Part shown: positions 20,024 through 29,404 of the stretch, one piece after another | Position numbering within the stretch: position 1 is the stretch's first letter | Layout: each line of letters opens with the position of its first letter | Assembly: GCA_963848475.1 (NCBI GenBank) | Contig: CAWKDW010000008.1 | Location: 124,001 to 188,000 of the forward strand | Source: Solirubrobacter sp963848475 | GTDB lineage: Bacteria; Actinomycetota; Thermoleophilia; Solirubrobacterales; Solirubrobacteraceae | DNA: 64,000 nucleotides | Direction: 5' to 3' | The notes under the pieces: model-generated | Database searches by the model: none | What the model was told of the DNA's origin: nothing | What the model saw: only the letters and a program-made list of their open reading frames with translations | Made by a program: the position numbers and the translations under genes

Positions 20024-22721
20024 ATGAAGGAGCCGGGACTGCTGGTGTGGCGCGCCGAGGCGCCGCCGATGTCCGAGCTCGAAGCGCGCGGCGTGCGCGT
20101 GGTCGCGTGGGAGCGTTGGCGCGCCGCCGCGACGACGTGGACACGCCAGAGCGCGCGTGTCCGCGGGATCGCTCGACCCACCCGCCCGCGAGCGGATCGA
20201 GGAGCTCACGACATCCGATGCGGTGGCAGTGCTCGGGGTGCGACTGACGTCGATCGAGAACGTCCGCTGCCTGCACGAGACGCTGCTCGCACCCGTGCTC
20301 CGCGCCGGCGTACCGCTGCTCGTGGAGTGCTCGCAGGAGCCCGACGAGCTCGACGCGTCCGGCTTGACCGAGCCCGGATTCGAGCACGCGCACACCCTTG
20401 AGCGGATGCGCTGGCTGTGCGCGCGGGCACGCACGGCCGACGTTCGCCACGCCCCCCGCTCCGCGGAGCCGACGCCGCATCGCCCGCTGGATGACGCCCA
20501 GCTCGCCGCGGCCCGCGCACCGGGCGGCGTCGTCCAGGTGATCGCTCCCGCGGGCTCCGGCAAGACGACAGTGCTCGTGGAGCGCGTGCGTGAGCTCTTG
20601 GCGCGCGGTGCGGAGCCTGAGCGGATCCTCTGCATGACCTTCAACGAGGCTGCCGCGACGGAGCTGCGCCAGCGGCTCGCGGGTGCCGGAGTGGCGCGAG
20701 TCGCGGCGCGCACCTTCCATTCGGTCGGGCACCAGATCATCCGCGCGCACGGCCTCGTCGAGGGTCGGAGCCTGCACACCGAAGGGTGGACGGTCGCGCA
20801 GTGGGCACGGTTCGCCCGCCAGGCTGCCGCGCAGGTGGGTGCCGAGGCCCCCGATGCCGCGGAACTGCCGAACGAGCTCGCCGCGATCCGGCTCGGGGAA
20901 CTCGCCAGCGCGGAGGAGTGGGAGCGCGCAGGCCCGCGCGACGACGAGAGCCGCTGCGTCGCCCGCGTCTACACGCTGATCGAGCGCGAGAAGCAGCGTC
21001 AGCGGCTCTATGACTTCGACGACATGATCGTGCTCGCGGTGCGCCTGCTGCGCAGCGATCAGCGAGCGCGCGAGCGCTGGCAAGCGGCGTTCGAGCACGT
21101 GCTCGTCGACGAGTACCAGGACATCGAACCGGCGCAGGAACTGCTGGTCCGGATGCTCGCCGCTCCGCACGACGACCTGTTCGTCGTCGGCGACGAGGAC
21201 CAGACGCTGTACGGCTGGCGCCGCGCGAGCGTGCACCGCATGATCGACCTCGACACCGCGTACCCGGCACTGCACCGGGTGGCGCTGGAGCACAACTACC
21301 GCTGCACGCCGGAGGTGATCGGCGCGAGCGCGGCGCTGATCGCCAACAACCAACTGCGCTTTCCGAAGGCGATCACTCCGCCGCCGGGTCGGCTCACCGG
21401 TGGCGAGCGCGCGATCAGGCTCGCGCACTATCCGGAGTCGAGCCCCGACCGTGGTCCGCGACTGCTCGCGCGCAAGCTCGCCGCGTACTCGCGTGGGGAG
21501 ATCGCTGTGCTCGGGCGGACGATCAACGCGCTGCGGCCGTTCGCGCTCGCCGCCGCCGCCGCCGGAGTGCGGATCTCCGGCCCCGAGGAGTTGTTCGATG
21601 CGGCCGGCGCGCAGGAGACGCTCGAGGCGTACTTCGCCGTGCTGAGCGAGCCTGGCAGTGCCAATGAGTCGGACGTGCGCGTGCTGCTGCGGCGGCCGTC
21701 GCGCGGGCTCGGCCAGGACGCCGCGGCGCGCATCTGTTCAGCGCTCGCCGCGGGCGCGTCGCTCCCCGAGGCGATCGAACGCATCCCCGTCGCCGCGAAC
21801 GACCACTGGCGGATCGTCCGCGCCGCCGAGGCCTTCTCCGCACTCGTCCGCATCGACGACGCCGCGGCCCTGATCAAGCGACTGCGGCGCGACGGGCTCG
21901 ACACGCACTTCGAAGAGACCGCGCGCGCGTCCGCGCGGCCGGACCGTGACGATCGAACCGTGCTCGACGAGGCCGAGAAGGAGGCCGCCGGCCAGTCCGT
22001 GGCCGAATACGCGGGAGCCCTCGGCGAGCGCCGCCTCTCACTCCGCAAGGCCCGCGATGACCGCAACGGGATCGAACTCACGACCGTGCACCGCGCCAAG
22101 GGCCGGCAGTGGCCGCGTGTCGTGCTCGTCGCCTGCGACGAACTCGTCCTCCCACATCGCAACGCGCTGCAGGCGACCCCGGCACAACAGGCCGCGGGCG
22201 AGGGCGTCGAGGCGGAGCGCCGGATCGCCTACGTCGCGTTCACGCGCGCGATCGACGAGCTGTCGATCCTGTACACGTCCGAGCGCCACAGCCGGTTCCT
22301 GCACGAAGCGGGGCTCATCGCCGCCCCGGCGCAGAGTCAGCCGGCTGAGGCGCAACCGTCGCGCGCGGGGTTCTGGGAGCGGCAGCCGGGCCTCGCCGAC
22401 CGGCCGGACGCACTCCCGGTCGAGACGGAGGCGCTCGTCGAGCGGGCGCGAGAGGTCGGCCTGGAGCAAGCACTGACGGAGATCGCCGATCGACAGACCG
22501 TGCTCGAGTTCGCGGCGGTCGCGCTCAAACGCGAGCTCGCCGGCCCCGAGTTCACGGTGCGCCAGTTCTTGAAGGCGATGGGAGCCGTCAGCGGGGCGGA
22601 CCGCGAACGCGTGCGTCGCGCCGTCCCCGGGCTCGGCCTCAACCAGCAGATCGCGCACTTGTCCCCCGCGACGCGCAAGGCGTTCGCCGCGACGCTCCGG
22701 GTCGTCGCCAGGAAGCGCTGA
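20024..22721 (+). CDS. UvrD/PcrA-type superfamily 1A helicase with an N-terminal extension
   Basis: The helicase core is complete: IAPAGSGKTTVLVER (Walker A), CMTFNEAAATELRQRL (Ia), DEYQDIEPAQ (II), VVGDEDQTLYGWR (III), LEHNYRCTPEVI (IV), ELTTVHRAKGRQWPRVVLV (V) and RIAYVAFTRA (VI). About 120 residues before the core form an unfamiliar alpha/beta segment (VLGVRLTSIENVR, GVPLLVECSQEPDELD). A conservative start is GTG 20157; ATG 20024 joins in if one extra base near 20155 (GCGCGCGTG) is removed, giving 898 residues and a coherent N-terminus. The C-terminal 120 residues are a helical add-on. Repair or defence roles are both possible. Confidence 0.8.
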
Positions 22722-22775
22722 ACCGGCGGGCCATTACTGATGGCAGACCCCGGCCGGGGTGGCAGCGCGCTGGGG

Positions 22776-22841
22776 ATGAACCGGTGGGTCTACCGCGTCG
22801 TCGCCTACGCCGCCCAGATGACCGACGCCTACCCGTCATGA
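22776..22841 (+). pseudogene. DUF4389-like C-terminal remnant
   Basis: A 21-residue open stretch (NRWVYRVVAYAAQMTDAYPS then stop) matches the conserved end of DUF4389 membrane proteins (RVxAYAxLMTDxYPPF). Nothing before or after it supports a full gene, so it is a fragment. Confidence 0.4.
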
Positions 22842-22926
22842 CGGCGATCTTGCCGAATCGCCGAGACGTCTTCCGCAATCCCCGGACTTCGGGGGCGAAT
22901 CTCGCGCCGCGGAACCTACCTAGGGC

Positions 22927-23490
22927 ATGGACCACCGACCCACACCGATGCACGCAGACCAGGCCGAACGGCGCTTCGCCGAGCTGCTCGAGGAAGCCGG
23001 GCTGCCGCGCTTCACCTCTTCTCACCACGACCCGACCCGTGACGAACTCCAGCTCACCTGGGAGCACGGACTCATCGTCTTCATCGACCTCACGAGCCCG
23101 GATATGGGACCGATCGATGACTCGGAGCGAGCCTCGATCCTCGGCCTGGAGCACGACTGCGAGCACCACCAGCCGATTCACGTGACCGTTCCGGGCTCGG
23201 CGGACGACCCGCGGCTCGACACGTCGATCCCCGGCGTGGTGATTCACCGGGCGCCGCCGCTGCATCCCGATGACCTCACGGTCCACAACGGCATCCCGTG
23301 CACATCTCCCTCCCGCACGCTGATCGACTGCGCCGAGGTCGTGACCATCGACGAGCTGAGGGCGATGTTCGCGCAAGCGCGAGCGATCGGACTGCTCGAC
23401 CCGGATGCGCTTCGTGCGGCGCGGGCGCGCGTCGAGTGGCGCCCGTCGCTCGCGATGCTCGATGAAGTGATCGCCGAGTTCTGCGAGTGA
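22927..23490 (+). CDS. AbiEi-like protein (type IV toxin-antitoxin antitoxin-related)
   Basis: 187 residues. The second half (VVIHRAPPLHPDDLTVHNGI, PCTSPSRTLIDCAEV, then a helical end) resembles the C-terminal region of AbiEi-type transcriptional repressors. The N-terminal half lacks the winged helix usually present and is instead acidic and His-rich. No AbiEii nucleotidyltransferase follows directly; a vapBC pair does. A TAGGGC abuts the ATG. Confidence 0.45.
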   Translation: MDHRPTPMHADQAERRFAELLEEAGLPRFTSSHHDPTRDELQLTWEHGLIVFIDLTSPDMGPIDDSERASILGLEHDCEHHQPIHVTVPGSADDPRLDTSIPGVVIHRAPPLHPDDLTVHNGIPCTSPSRTLIDCAEVVTIDELRAMFAQARAIGLLDPDALRAARARVEWRPSLAMLDEVIAEFCE

Positions 23491-23514
23491 TCAAGCATCT
23501 TTATGCGTCATGCG

Positions 23515-23520
23515 TACATT
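23515..23520 (+). promoter_or_regulatory. -10-like TACATT of the third vapBC
   Basis: TACATT ends seven bases before the GTG at 23528. ATGCGT occurs three times around it (23503, 23510 and 23524 regions) and TACATTTGTA is a short palindrome, a possible antitoxin site. Confidence 0.4.
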
Positions 23521-23527
23521 TGTATGC

Positions 23528-23788
23528 GTGCGAACGACGATCAAGCTGGATGACGAGCTTTTTCGGGCGTACAAGCAGCGCGCGGTCGCCCGCGGCACGA
23601 CCTTCGCGCAGGAGGTCGAAGACGCTCTCCGCGCGGATCTGCAGAGCCGCCGGAGGGTGACGGAAGACGAGCCGTCGTTCGAGGTCCTCGTGTTCGACGG
23701 CGACAGCTCACGTGCGCTCGTGGACATCGACGACAACCAGGCGCTACAGACGCTGATGGATGAGGAACACGGCGAGGGACGTCGATGA
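23528..23788 (+). CDS. VapB-type antitoxin
   Basis: 86 residues from GTG. RTTIKLDDELFRAYKQRAVA and GTTFAQEVEDALRADL form the ribbon-helix-helix; the acidic tail (FDGDSSRALVDIDDNQAL) would occupy the toxin's active site. The stop overlaps the toxin ATG (ATGA). An in-frame ATG at 23510 is ignored because it falls on the -10 element. Confidence 0.8.
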   Translation: MRTTIKLDDELFRAYKQRAVARGTTFAQEVEDALRADLQSRRRVTEDEPSFEVLVFDGDSSRALVDIDDNQALQTLMDEEHGEGRR

Positions 23789-24213
23789 TCCTCTTCGACG
23801 TCAACGTCCTGCTCAACGCGCATCGGACTGGGCAGGAGCATCACCGCGTCGCGCGCGAACTTCTCGAGCGCACGGTCAACGCGCCGGCGCCGTTTGCCCT
23901 CTCCGAACTCGTGCTCAGCGCATTCGTCAGGATCGCGACGAACCCACGCGCGTTCGCGGTTCCGACCCCACTCGACGACGCGTTCCGGTTCACGCACCGC
24001 CTGCTGCGGCGCTCCAACGCCCGGATCGTCCGCCCGGGGGACCGTCACTGGACCATCTTCGAGGACCTCTGCCGCCGCACACAGGCGCGCGGCGCGTTGA
24101 TCGCCGATGCCCAACACGCCGCAATCGCAATCGAACACGGGTGCGAGTGGATCAGCTTCGACCGTGACTTCGCGAAGTTCCCAGTTCTTCGCTGGCGGCA
24201 TCCACTCGACTGA
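23785..24213 (+). CDS. VapC-type PIN-domain toxin
   Basis: 142 residues: D5 in LFDVNVLLNAHR, the central E in LSELVLSAFVRIATNPRAF and the late SFDRDFAKFPVLRW. Same subfamily as the toxin at 6425. Overlaps its antitoxin by four bases. Confidence 0.85.
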   Translation: MILFDVNVLLNAHRTGQEHHRVARELLERTVNAPAPFALSELVLSAFVRIATNPRAFAVPTPLDDAFRFTHRLLRRSNARIVRPGDRHWTIFEDLCRRTQARGALIADAQHAAIAIEHGCEWISFDRDFAKFPVLRWRHPLD

Positions 24214-24223
24214 GCGGGGCGCT

Positions 24224-24290
24224 GATCTCGCGGGCCGCGCCGGTGACCAGGGCGACCTGGCCATGCGGCGAGTAGCGGCCAGGGCGTGAC
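24224..24290 (-). pseudogene. 5' fragment of an SDR gene (copy of 33808-33875)
   Basis: 67 bases match the start of the SDR gene at 33867 and its immediate upstream bases at about nine in ten positions, encoding GRYSPHGQVALVTGAARE against GRYSLNGQVALVTGAARG. Nothing of the rest of the gene is present. Confidence 0.75.
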
Positions 24291-24408
24291 GCGGAATCGG
24301 CCGGCGTGACGACGATGCCTTGACCGACTCGTCGTCGGCATCGCCTCAGGCGAGTTCTCCGACGTCGCCGAGATCGCGTCGGCACTCGGTGAGTGGGCGA
24401 AGTAGCTG

Positions 24409-24870
24409 GAGGTCGTCAAACTTGCCGACGTCCGACGCATGGATGACGCCGAGCGGCTTCTCGGACTGTTCGCCGTTCAGTCGGCGAACCTCCTCAACTA
24501 CCGCAAAGTCGGGGCGCGTGCCGACATGCACCACGACCGTCAAGAGCGATGTCGCACTGCTCGAGCAGATTTTCTTGGTCAAGCGGCTGCCGGCGTGGCG
24601 GCCCGGCATTGGCGCGCGTGAGGCGGCAACGCAGAAGCTCTACGTCTGCGACAGCTGACTTCTGGCCCAGCTGCTCGGCGCCGACCGCAACGAATCGCTG
24701 GAGACGACCGGGTGACAGGCAAGTTGTGCGAGACGTCGTGGCCAAAACGGCCTGGACGTCAGGGTCCGCACTGCCGCGCCTCGATCACATCCGCGACATC
24801 CACGCGCACATCGCGGCGACGTCGTGGGAGTCGAGGTGAAAGCTTCAACCGGGCCGAGCGGACCATCCCG
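24409..24870 (+). pseudogene. Decayed DUF4143-type AAA ATPase C-terminus
   Basis: In pieces it reads LADVRRMDDAERLLGLFAVQ, SANLLNYRKVGARADMHHD, a frameshift, then VALLEQIFLVKRLPAWRPGI and AREAATQKLYVCDS. There a TGA replaces the glycine codon of the family's DSGLLA. Further frameshifts follow to GVEVKASTGPSGPS. These are the DUF4143 parts of AAA ATPases common in actinobacterial accessory regions. The nonsense change shows true decay; the ATPase half is gone. Confidence 0.75.
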
Positions 24871-24895
24871 CTGGGCAGGCGACTGTGGGGCGTCC

Positions 24896-25512
24896 TTACA
24901 GCGCCGATGCAATCGGGGCTGGCCGCGAGGTCCGGCACGAGACCGTCCCAACGCCCTTCCGCCGCAACGATCGCGCGACACGCGGCCGCACGATCAGCTC
25001 CGCGCGAGCCTGGCTCGCTCCATCAGGGAGCAGTCCGGCAAACACCCCGTCGAGAAACCGCGGATGAGCTTGGTGACGAACGAACGCACCTGCAACGTAT
25101 GCGCGTAACTCAGCGGGACCTGCCTCGACCTCTGCGACGAGTTCGGCACGTCCGTCGAGCAAGCTGACGACGTCGGCAAAGTCTCGGGTCCCCATGTAGT
25201 CGTCGCGTCCGCGACCTGCGAACGCCTCGAGCTTCGTTCGCCAGGAGGAACGGCGGCGACACGGCCACGATCTCCACGCCCGACGGCAGCCGACGGCGCA
25301 GCGCGTAGGGAACCGCCAGAGCCTGCCAGCGATTGGAGAAGCCGAGAATATCGCACGAGAGCTGACCTCGACGATGACGTCGATGGTGGGCCGCGGAGCC
25401 GGCGCTGCCGCATCGGTGATCCAGAGCTCGACGGTGGCGCCACCGACGAAGACGACCTGTCGAGTAGCTCGCCGAGGGCTGCAGCCGCGAGTTCGAGTAG
25501 CTCGACGCTCAT
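24896..25512 (-). pseudogene. Decayed AbiEii-like nucleotidyltransferase
   Basis: From the ATG at 25512 the pieces read SVELLELAAAALGELLD, QVVFVGGATVELWITDAAAP, RPTIDVIVEVSS, GFSNRWQALAVPYALRRRLP, then TKLEAFAGRGRDDYMGTRDF and ADVVSLLDGRAELVAEVEA. GGAT and the later acidic residues mark a nucleotidyltransferase of the AbiEii type. At least three frameshifts of both signs separate the pieces. Its start overlaps the stop of the upstream gene, so it was the second gene of a pair. Confidence 0.65.
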
Positions 25513-25888
25513 GCGATGCGCGTTCGGAGCAGCTCGGTAGCGAGAGCCCGCGTGCGCGCATCTCCGATACGCATCGCATCGACGAGGGCGAGCATCTCGT
25601 ACATCCACGGGTCGGACCGCACGACATCGTTCACCCGCTCGTGGAGCGGGACGACCTCGAGACCACGTGTCTCGCCCGTCGGGTCCGGCCAGACCGGAGG
25701 CAACTCGTCGCCGGCAATACGCGATACAGGCTTCGACGGAGCCACCGTTGCGCCACGCCGCGATAACGGCGAATCCGGGCGGGAGCCGGCTCTTCGCGAC
25801 CCTCAGGAACCTGAGCGATTTCGTCGAGCCCCACGCAGTTCGCGTGGTCGAGCTGCGGAAGCTCGCGGGGTGCACTACATTGGGTCAC
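25509..25888 (-). pseudogene. Frameshifted partner gene upstream of the AbiEii-like relic
   Basis: From GTG 25888: PRELPQLDHANCVGLDEIAQ, then in other frames FLRVAKSRLPPGFAVIAAWR and PTGETRGLEVVPLHERVNDV ending ALATELLRTRIA. Two or more frameshifts. Family not recognised; position suggests the antitoxin half of the pair. Its start lies over the promoter of the divergent DUF433 gene. Confidence 0.45.
25876..25881 (+). promoter_or_regulatory. -10-like TACATT of the DUF433/DUF5615 pair
   Basis: TACATT ends ten bases before the ATG at 25892, without a ribosome binding site. Confidence 0.4.
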
Positions 25889-25891
25889 ACT

Positions 25892-26335
25892 ATGGCGCAG
25901 CGCGACGAAACGGGCCAGCCGGCAAGCGTCCAGCGCTCATTTCGGCTTTCCCCACGGACACTCGAACTGCTGGGTGAGCGGGCGAACGAGACATCGGAAT
26001 CACGCAACGCGCTGGCCGAGCGTCTCCTCGATGAAGGCCTGCACATCGACCGGCACCCGCTGATCCGCTTCCGCGTCGGCGCTTCGGGCGTGCGTCGCCC
26101 CGCGCTGGTCGGCACGCGTCTGGACATCTGGCAGGTGGTCGACACCGTTCGCGGTGAACGAGGCGATGTCGCCGAGGCGGCGCGCTACCTCGGGACCACC
26201 GAGGGGCTCGTGCGGGCAGCCATCGATTACTACGCCGACTTCACCGCCGAGGTCGACGCGCAACGCGCGGAGGAGATCGCGTTCGCGGAGCATGCGCGGG
26301 ACCGGTCCGCCCGCGCACGTCGCGTGCTCGAGTGA
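25892..26335 (+). CDS. DUF433-domain antitoxin
   Basis: 147 residues. An N-terminal ribbon-helix-helix-like part (VQRSFRLSPRTLELLGERAN, then NALAERLLDEGLHID) is fused to a DUF433 winged-helix domain (RRPALVGTRLDIWQVVDTVR, LGTTEGLVRAAIDYYADF). DUF433 proteins are paired with DUF5615 PIN-like proteins in predicted type II toxin-antitoxin modules. The stop overlaps the next start (GTGA). Confidence 0.75.
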   Translation: MAQRDETGQPASVQRSFRLSPRTLELLGERANETSESRNALAERLLDEGLHIDRHPLIRFRVGASGVRRPALVGTRLDIWQVVDTVRGERGDVAEAARYLGTTEGLVRAAIDYYADFTAEVDAQRAEEIAFAEHARDRSARARRVLE

Positions 26336-26691
26336 AGCTCCTGCTTGACGAGCACTATGCCCCGGCGATCGCGCAGCAGCTCCGCGCGACTGGTCACACG
26401 GCCGACACCGTGCTCGGCGTCGGACTCGCCGGCGCGGACGATCACGCGCTACTCGAGTTCTGCGAGCGCGAGTCGTACGCCCTGCTGACCAACAACGTGC
26501 GGGACTTCGTACCGCTGGCGCGCCAATGGGCCGCGGATGGTCGCGAGCACGCCGGGCTTGTGTTCACCTCAGACGCGAGCCTGCCTCGGCACTCCGGCAC
26601 GATCGGCCAGTTCGTCACGCTGCTGTCTGCACTCATGGCCGAGAACCCGGCGGATCGCACGCTCGCGAGCCAGGTGCTGTGGCTCGGCTGA
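26332..26691 (+). CDS. DUF5615 PIN-like toxin
   Basis: 119 residues: KLLLDEHYAPAIAQQLRATG with its D6-E7, then GADDHALLEFCERESYALLT and NNVRDFVPLARQW. This is the Mut7-C/DUF5615 PIN-like fold, the presumed ribonuclease of DUF433 modules. GTG start coupled to the antitoxin. Confidence 0.78.
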   Translation: MKLLLDEHYAPAIAQQLRATGHTADTVLGVGLAGADDHALLEFCERESYALLTNNVRDFVPLARQWAADGREHAGLVFTSDASLPRHSGTIGQFVTLLSALMAENPADRTLASQVLWLG

Positions 26692-26985
26692 CGGAGTCCG
26701 TCGAGCCGCCTGGAGCACGTCCGGCGAAGGCCTCGCGCGCTACGACGCCGGCGAGATCGACGCGTTCCGCGTCGGCGCTCGGCGAGTGGGAGAAGTAGCC
26801 GGGAGAGTCGAACCCGCGTCGGCCTTCCGCCCACACGTCGTTCAGGCACTGACTCAGAACGGCAGGATCAAACAGTCGATTTCGGCAGTCTCCAAACGTA
26901 CCGATTCGGCAGTCCGAACCAGGCGTCTGCGGCACTTCTGCGGCCGGGTCCACGTGCGGGGCGCGCGCTCCGCTCTGACGAAGCC
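26692..26985. other. Gene-free gap with a repeated short coding-like segment
   Basis: 26768-26802 resembles 24384-24418 at about 31 of 35 bases; both read ASALGEW then K and stop. The preceding ARYDAGEIDAF is in a shifted frame. It looks like the end of a lost gene of unknown type. Nothing else seen. Confidence 0.35.
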
Positions 26986-28333
26986 TTAGCGGAGGTTGGC
27001 CTTGTCCAGGATCTCGATCAGCGTCGGCCGTCGTCGATGCTGTTCGCGCAGACGCGCGAGGTACTCCCCGAACGCGTCGAGTTCGCCGGCGCTCTGTGCC
27101 GCCGCCTGTGCGCGTCCGAGGATTCGCGCAGCGGAGCGATACGCGCGCCGATCGGTCGTCTCGAGCACTTCGCCGACGACCCGCTGGTAGATCGCAAGCG
27201 CGTCGGCGGGTTCATCCCGCTCCCTGCTCTCTGCCAGCCGCAGCCATAGGTCCGAGCCCAGCGCGTCCCGCGGAGCCGCGATAGCTGCGTCCCAGGCAAG
27301 CCCGGGCTCACCGTCCGCGAGGAGCGCGTTGACGAATCCGCGCGGATCGGCCCGCTGCAGCGTCGCACGCGCCGCGCCGCGCTCCACGGGCCAGGCGTCA
27401 AGCGCCTCGGCGGCATTTCGCAACGCGCGATAGGTCTCTGACGACGGCATCCGCTCGTGTTGCGCGCGCCGCAGCGCGAGCACCTCCAGCGGCTCACCAC
27501 GCCCGGCATGTACCCCGCACGCAAGGTCGTAGAGCTTCGCGACCTGCCAGCCGCTGGTCTGCGCGATGCCCCGCCTCGACCACGCCAGCACATCGTCGTC
27601 ACGCCCAAGCTCGCCCATCGCCTCGGCGACATCAATGAACTGGTGCGGCCTCGTGAGGTCTCCGCCCAGCAATCGCACAAGCGCGTCGACGTCACCGTCG
27701 AGGACCGCCAGCCGCTCGTGCGCGTAGCGAACCGCGAACGAGCGCCCGCCCGCACGTGAACCCACCGCCTCGCGATACGCAGCCAGCCCGTCCTCCCCGA
27801 GGGCGTTCGCGTAGCGGACCGGGTCGACCTCGAAGAAGTCCTGGTCGTCGAACCCGAACTTGATCATCCACGCGGCCAGCTTGACCGGGTCCGCGACGCC
27901 GGCATCGCACGCCCTGCGCGTGCAGGGCGAGCAGATCGCGCGCCAGTTCGCCGATCACCCCGTCGGAATCGTCGGCATGCAGGATCACCTTGACGACGTG
28001 GCCGATCGCGCGCTGGAGCAGCTCGACCAGCGCCCGCGATGGGGATGCCTCGACCGCCTGCTCGAGCTCGTCCAGGATCGGCCGCGCCGCGAGCGCCCAG
28101 CCTGCGCTCTCGCGGTAGTCGAGGAACCGGCGCGTGCGCAGACCCCGGTCGACCTCCGCGCGCAGCTGGGCGAGATCGCCGGCACCGCGAGCAGCGATCA
28201 GCCGCACCTGCCGCTCGACGTCGTCGTGCCGATCGACCGCCGCCAGGACGATCTCGCGTAACTCCTCGACCTCCAGACCGGCGATCAGCGCTTCGACTGG
28301 AGCCTCTGCTTTCCGCGCGCTCTTACCCGGCAT
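26986..28333 (-). CDS. Helical-repeat protein, DUF6880/SWIM-associated type, one frameshift
   Basis: Frame-corrected 448 residues, nearly all alpha-helical: ALIAGLEVEELREIVLAAVD, RRFLDYRESAGWALAARPIL, HVVKVILHADDSDGVIGELA, then the second part FGFDDQDFFEVDPVRYANAL and TPR-like stretches. The order resembles the C-terminal solenoid of SWIM zinc-finger proteins and DUF6880 proteins; no zinc finger is present. An extra G near 27905 (CGCAGGGCGTGCG) breaks the frame. The role is unknown; it may be a scaffold. Confidence 0.55.
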
Positions 28334-28469
28334 CGTCGTGTCCCACCGTTCGAGGAATCACGGCAGAGTACGACGCGCTGATCCGAGATCTCCCCTCGAT
28401 GACGAGCAGCGACCCCCGCACCGCGCGAGTTGTTGCACCCGCTCTCGTGGTGTACACGTGTTGCGCGAT

Positions 28470-28734
28470 GCCGACGACGCGCCCACGCCTCATGATCACG
28501 GAGACCGACGAGCTCGCCGAGGCGCTCGACGCGGCCGCCGTCCGGTGGCCGGAGGTCGGCTCTCGGCGCGAACTGCTGCTGCGCCTTGTCGCGCAGGGCC
28601 GCAATCGCGATCGAGCGGGAGCGGGCGGACGAGGTCGAGCGCCGGCGCGCGGCGATCCGGCGCACGAGCGGGGCCTTGACCGGCGCGTACGAGCCTGGTA
28701 TCTCGAGCGACTGCGGGACGACTGGCCGGCGTGA
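28470..28734 (+). pseudogene. Orphan antitoxin-like gene, frameshifted
   Basis: Begins PTTRPRLMITETDELAEALD and AAAVRWPEVGSRRELLLRLV, then in a second frame RERADEVERRRAAIRRTSGA and finally ending YLERLRDDWPA. This matches a common actinobacterial antitoxin-like family. After the stop only GTG ATC GTC GTC remains of what could be a PIN toxin start (MIVVD...), then a stop. So the toxin is lost or was never there. Confidence 0.5.
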
Positions 28735-28903
28735 TCGTCGTCGCTCGGCGGTGACGCCGCAGCGAGGCTCGCCTCACTCCCTTTCCCGATCGCGTTTGAC
28801 GACCAGCTCACGTGCGGGGCGACGCGGCTCGGGTTCGACGCGTCGCGCATCGCGTTCGTCGCGCGGCCTCGATGAGGCCCGCGAACTGCTGCGCCCGAGA
28901 GCT

Positions 28904-29299
28904 TCAGGGCACAAGCTTGACGAGGACCAGCGGCGGGCAGCGCACGCGCCCGGTCTTGAAGCGCCCGATCGGAGAGTCGAGGCGGACGGTGGCCGCGTGG
29001 TCGTCGACCTCGGCCACCGTTCCTTCGAGGCCGGCGAGGTAGCGCGGGCTGATCCGGTCGTTGATGCGGACACGATCGCCGACGCAAAGCGTCGCGAGTA
29101 GATGGCTGGAGTCGATCGTGTGCAGCAGGTGGCGGCGGGCGTCGATCGCGGCGGCGAGTGCGCCGAGGTGATCGTCGAGCTCGCCGCCGGCGATCGCGTC
29201 GAGCAGCGAGCGCTCGGCATCCGGGGGCGAGGAGCGGTGCGGCGGACCCTCATGGTCAGAGCGGCTGCGCGGACGTTGTCGGCGGGTTCGATTGGCCAT
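28904..29299 (-). CDS. Small protein with a C-terminal SH3/KOW-like domain
   Basis: 131 residues. The N-terminal 35 are basic and disordered; a helix (SLLDAIAGGELDDHLGALAA, IDARRHLLHTI) follows; residues 70-131 (VGDRVRINDRISPRYLAGLE, GTVAEVDDHAATVRLDSPIG, then CPPLVLVKLVP) form a small beta barrel of the type used for nucleic-acid or protein contacts. Divergent from the GHKL ATPase gene, so the two may share regulation. Confidence 0.55.
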   Translation of the reverse strand: MANRTRRQRPRSRSDHEGPPHRSSPPDAERSLLDAIAGGELDDHLGALAAAIDARRHLLHTIDSSHLLATLCVGDRVRINDRISPRYLAGLEGTVAEVDDHAATVRLDSPIGRFKTGRVRCPPLVLVKLVP

Positions 29300-29391
29300 C
29301 GGTTCGAGATGTTCGCGCACGTTCCGGATCGAACGTCTGAGCGCCGCATCCCCGACCGGTGCCACGGTGGCGGTGTGACCGCCGCGCTCGT

Positions 29392-29397
29392 TAAGGT
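29392..29397 (+). promoter_or_regulatory. -10-like TAAGGT of the GHKL-ATPase gene
   Basis: TAAGGT ends seven bases before the GTG at 29405. This spacing decided the start chosen for the gene. Confidence 0.4.
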
Positions 29398-29404
29398 CGT
29401 CGCG

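Noticed and set aside
19863..21428. 521-codon open frame on the minus strand over the UvrD-like helicase
   Set aside because: Complement of a gene with complete helicase motifs; its translation is low-complexity.
24152..24385. Functional short SDR protein on the minus strand
   Set aside because: Only the first ~20 SDR residues are present; the rest of the frame is unrelated, so it is a fragment.
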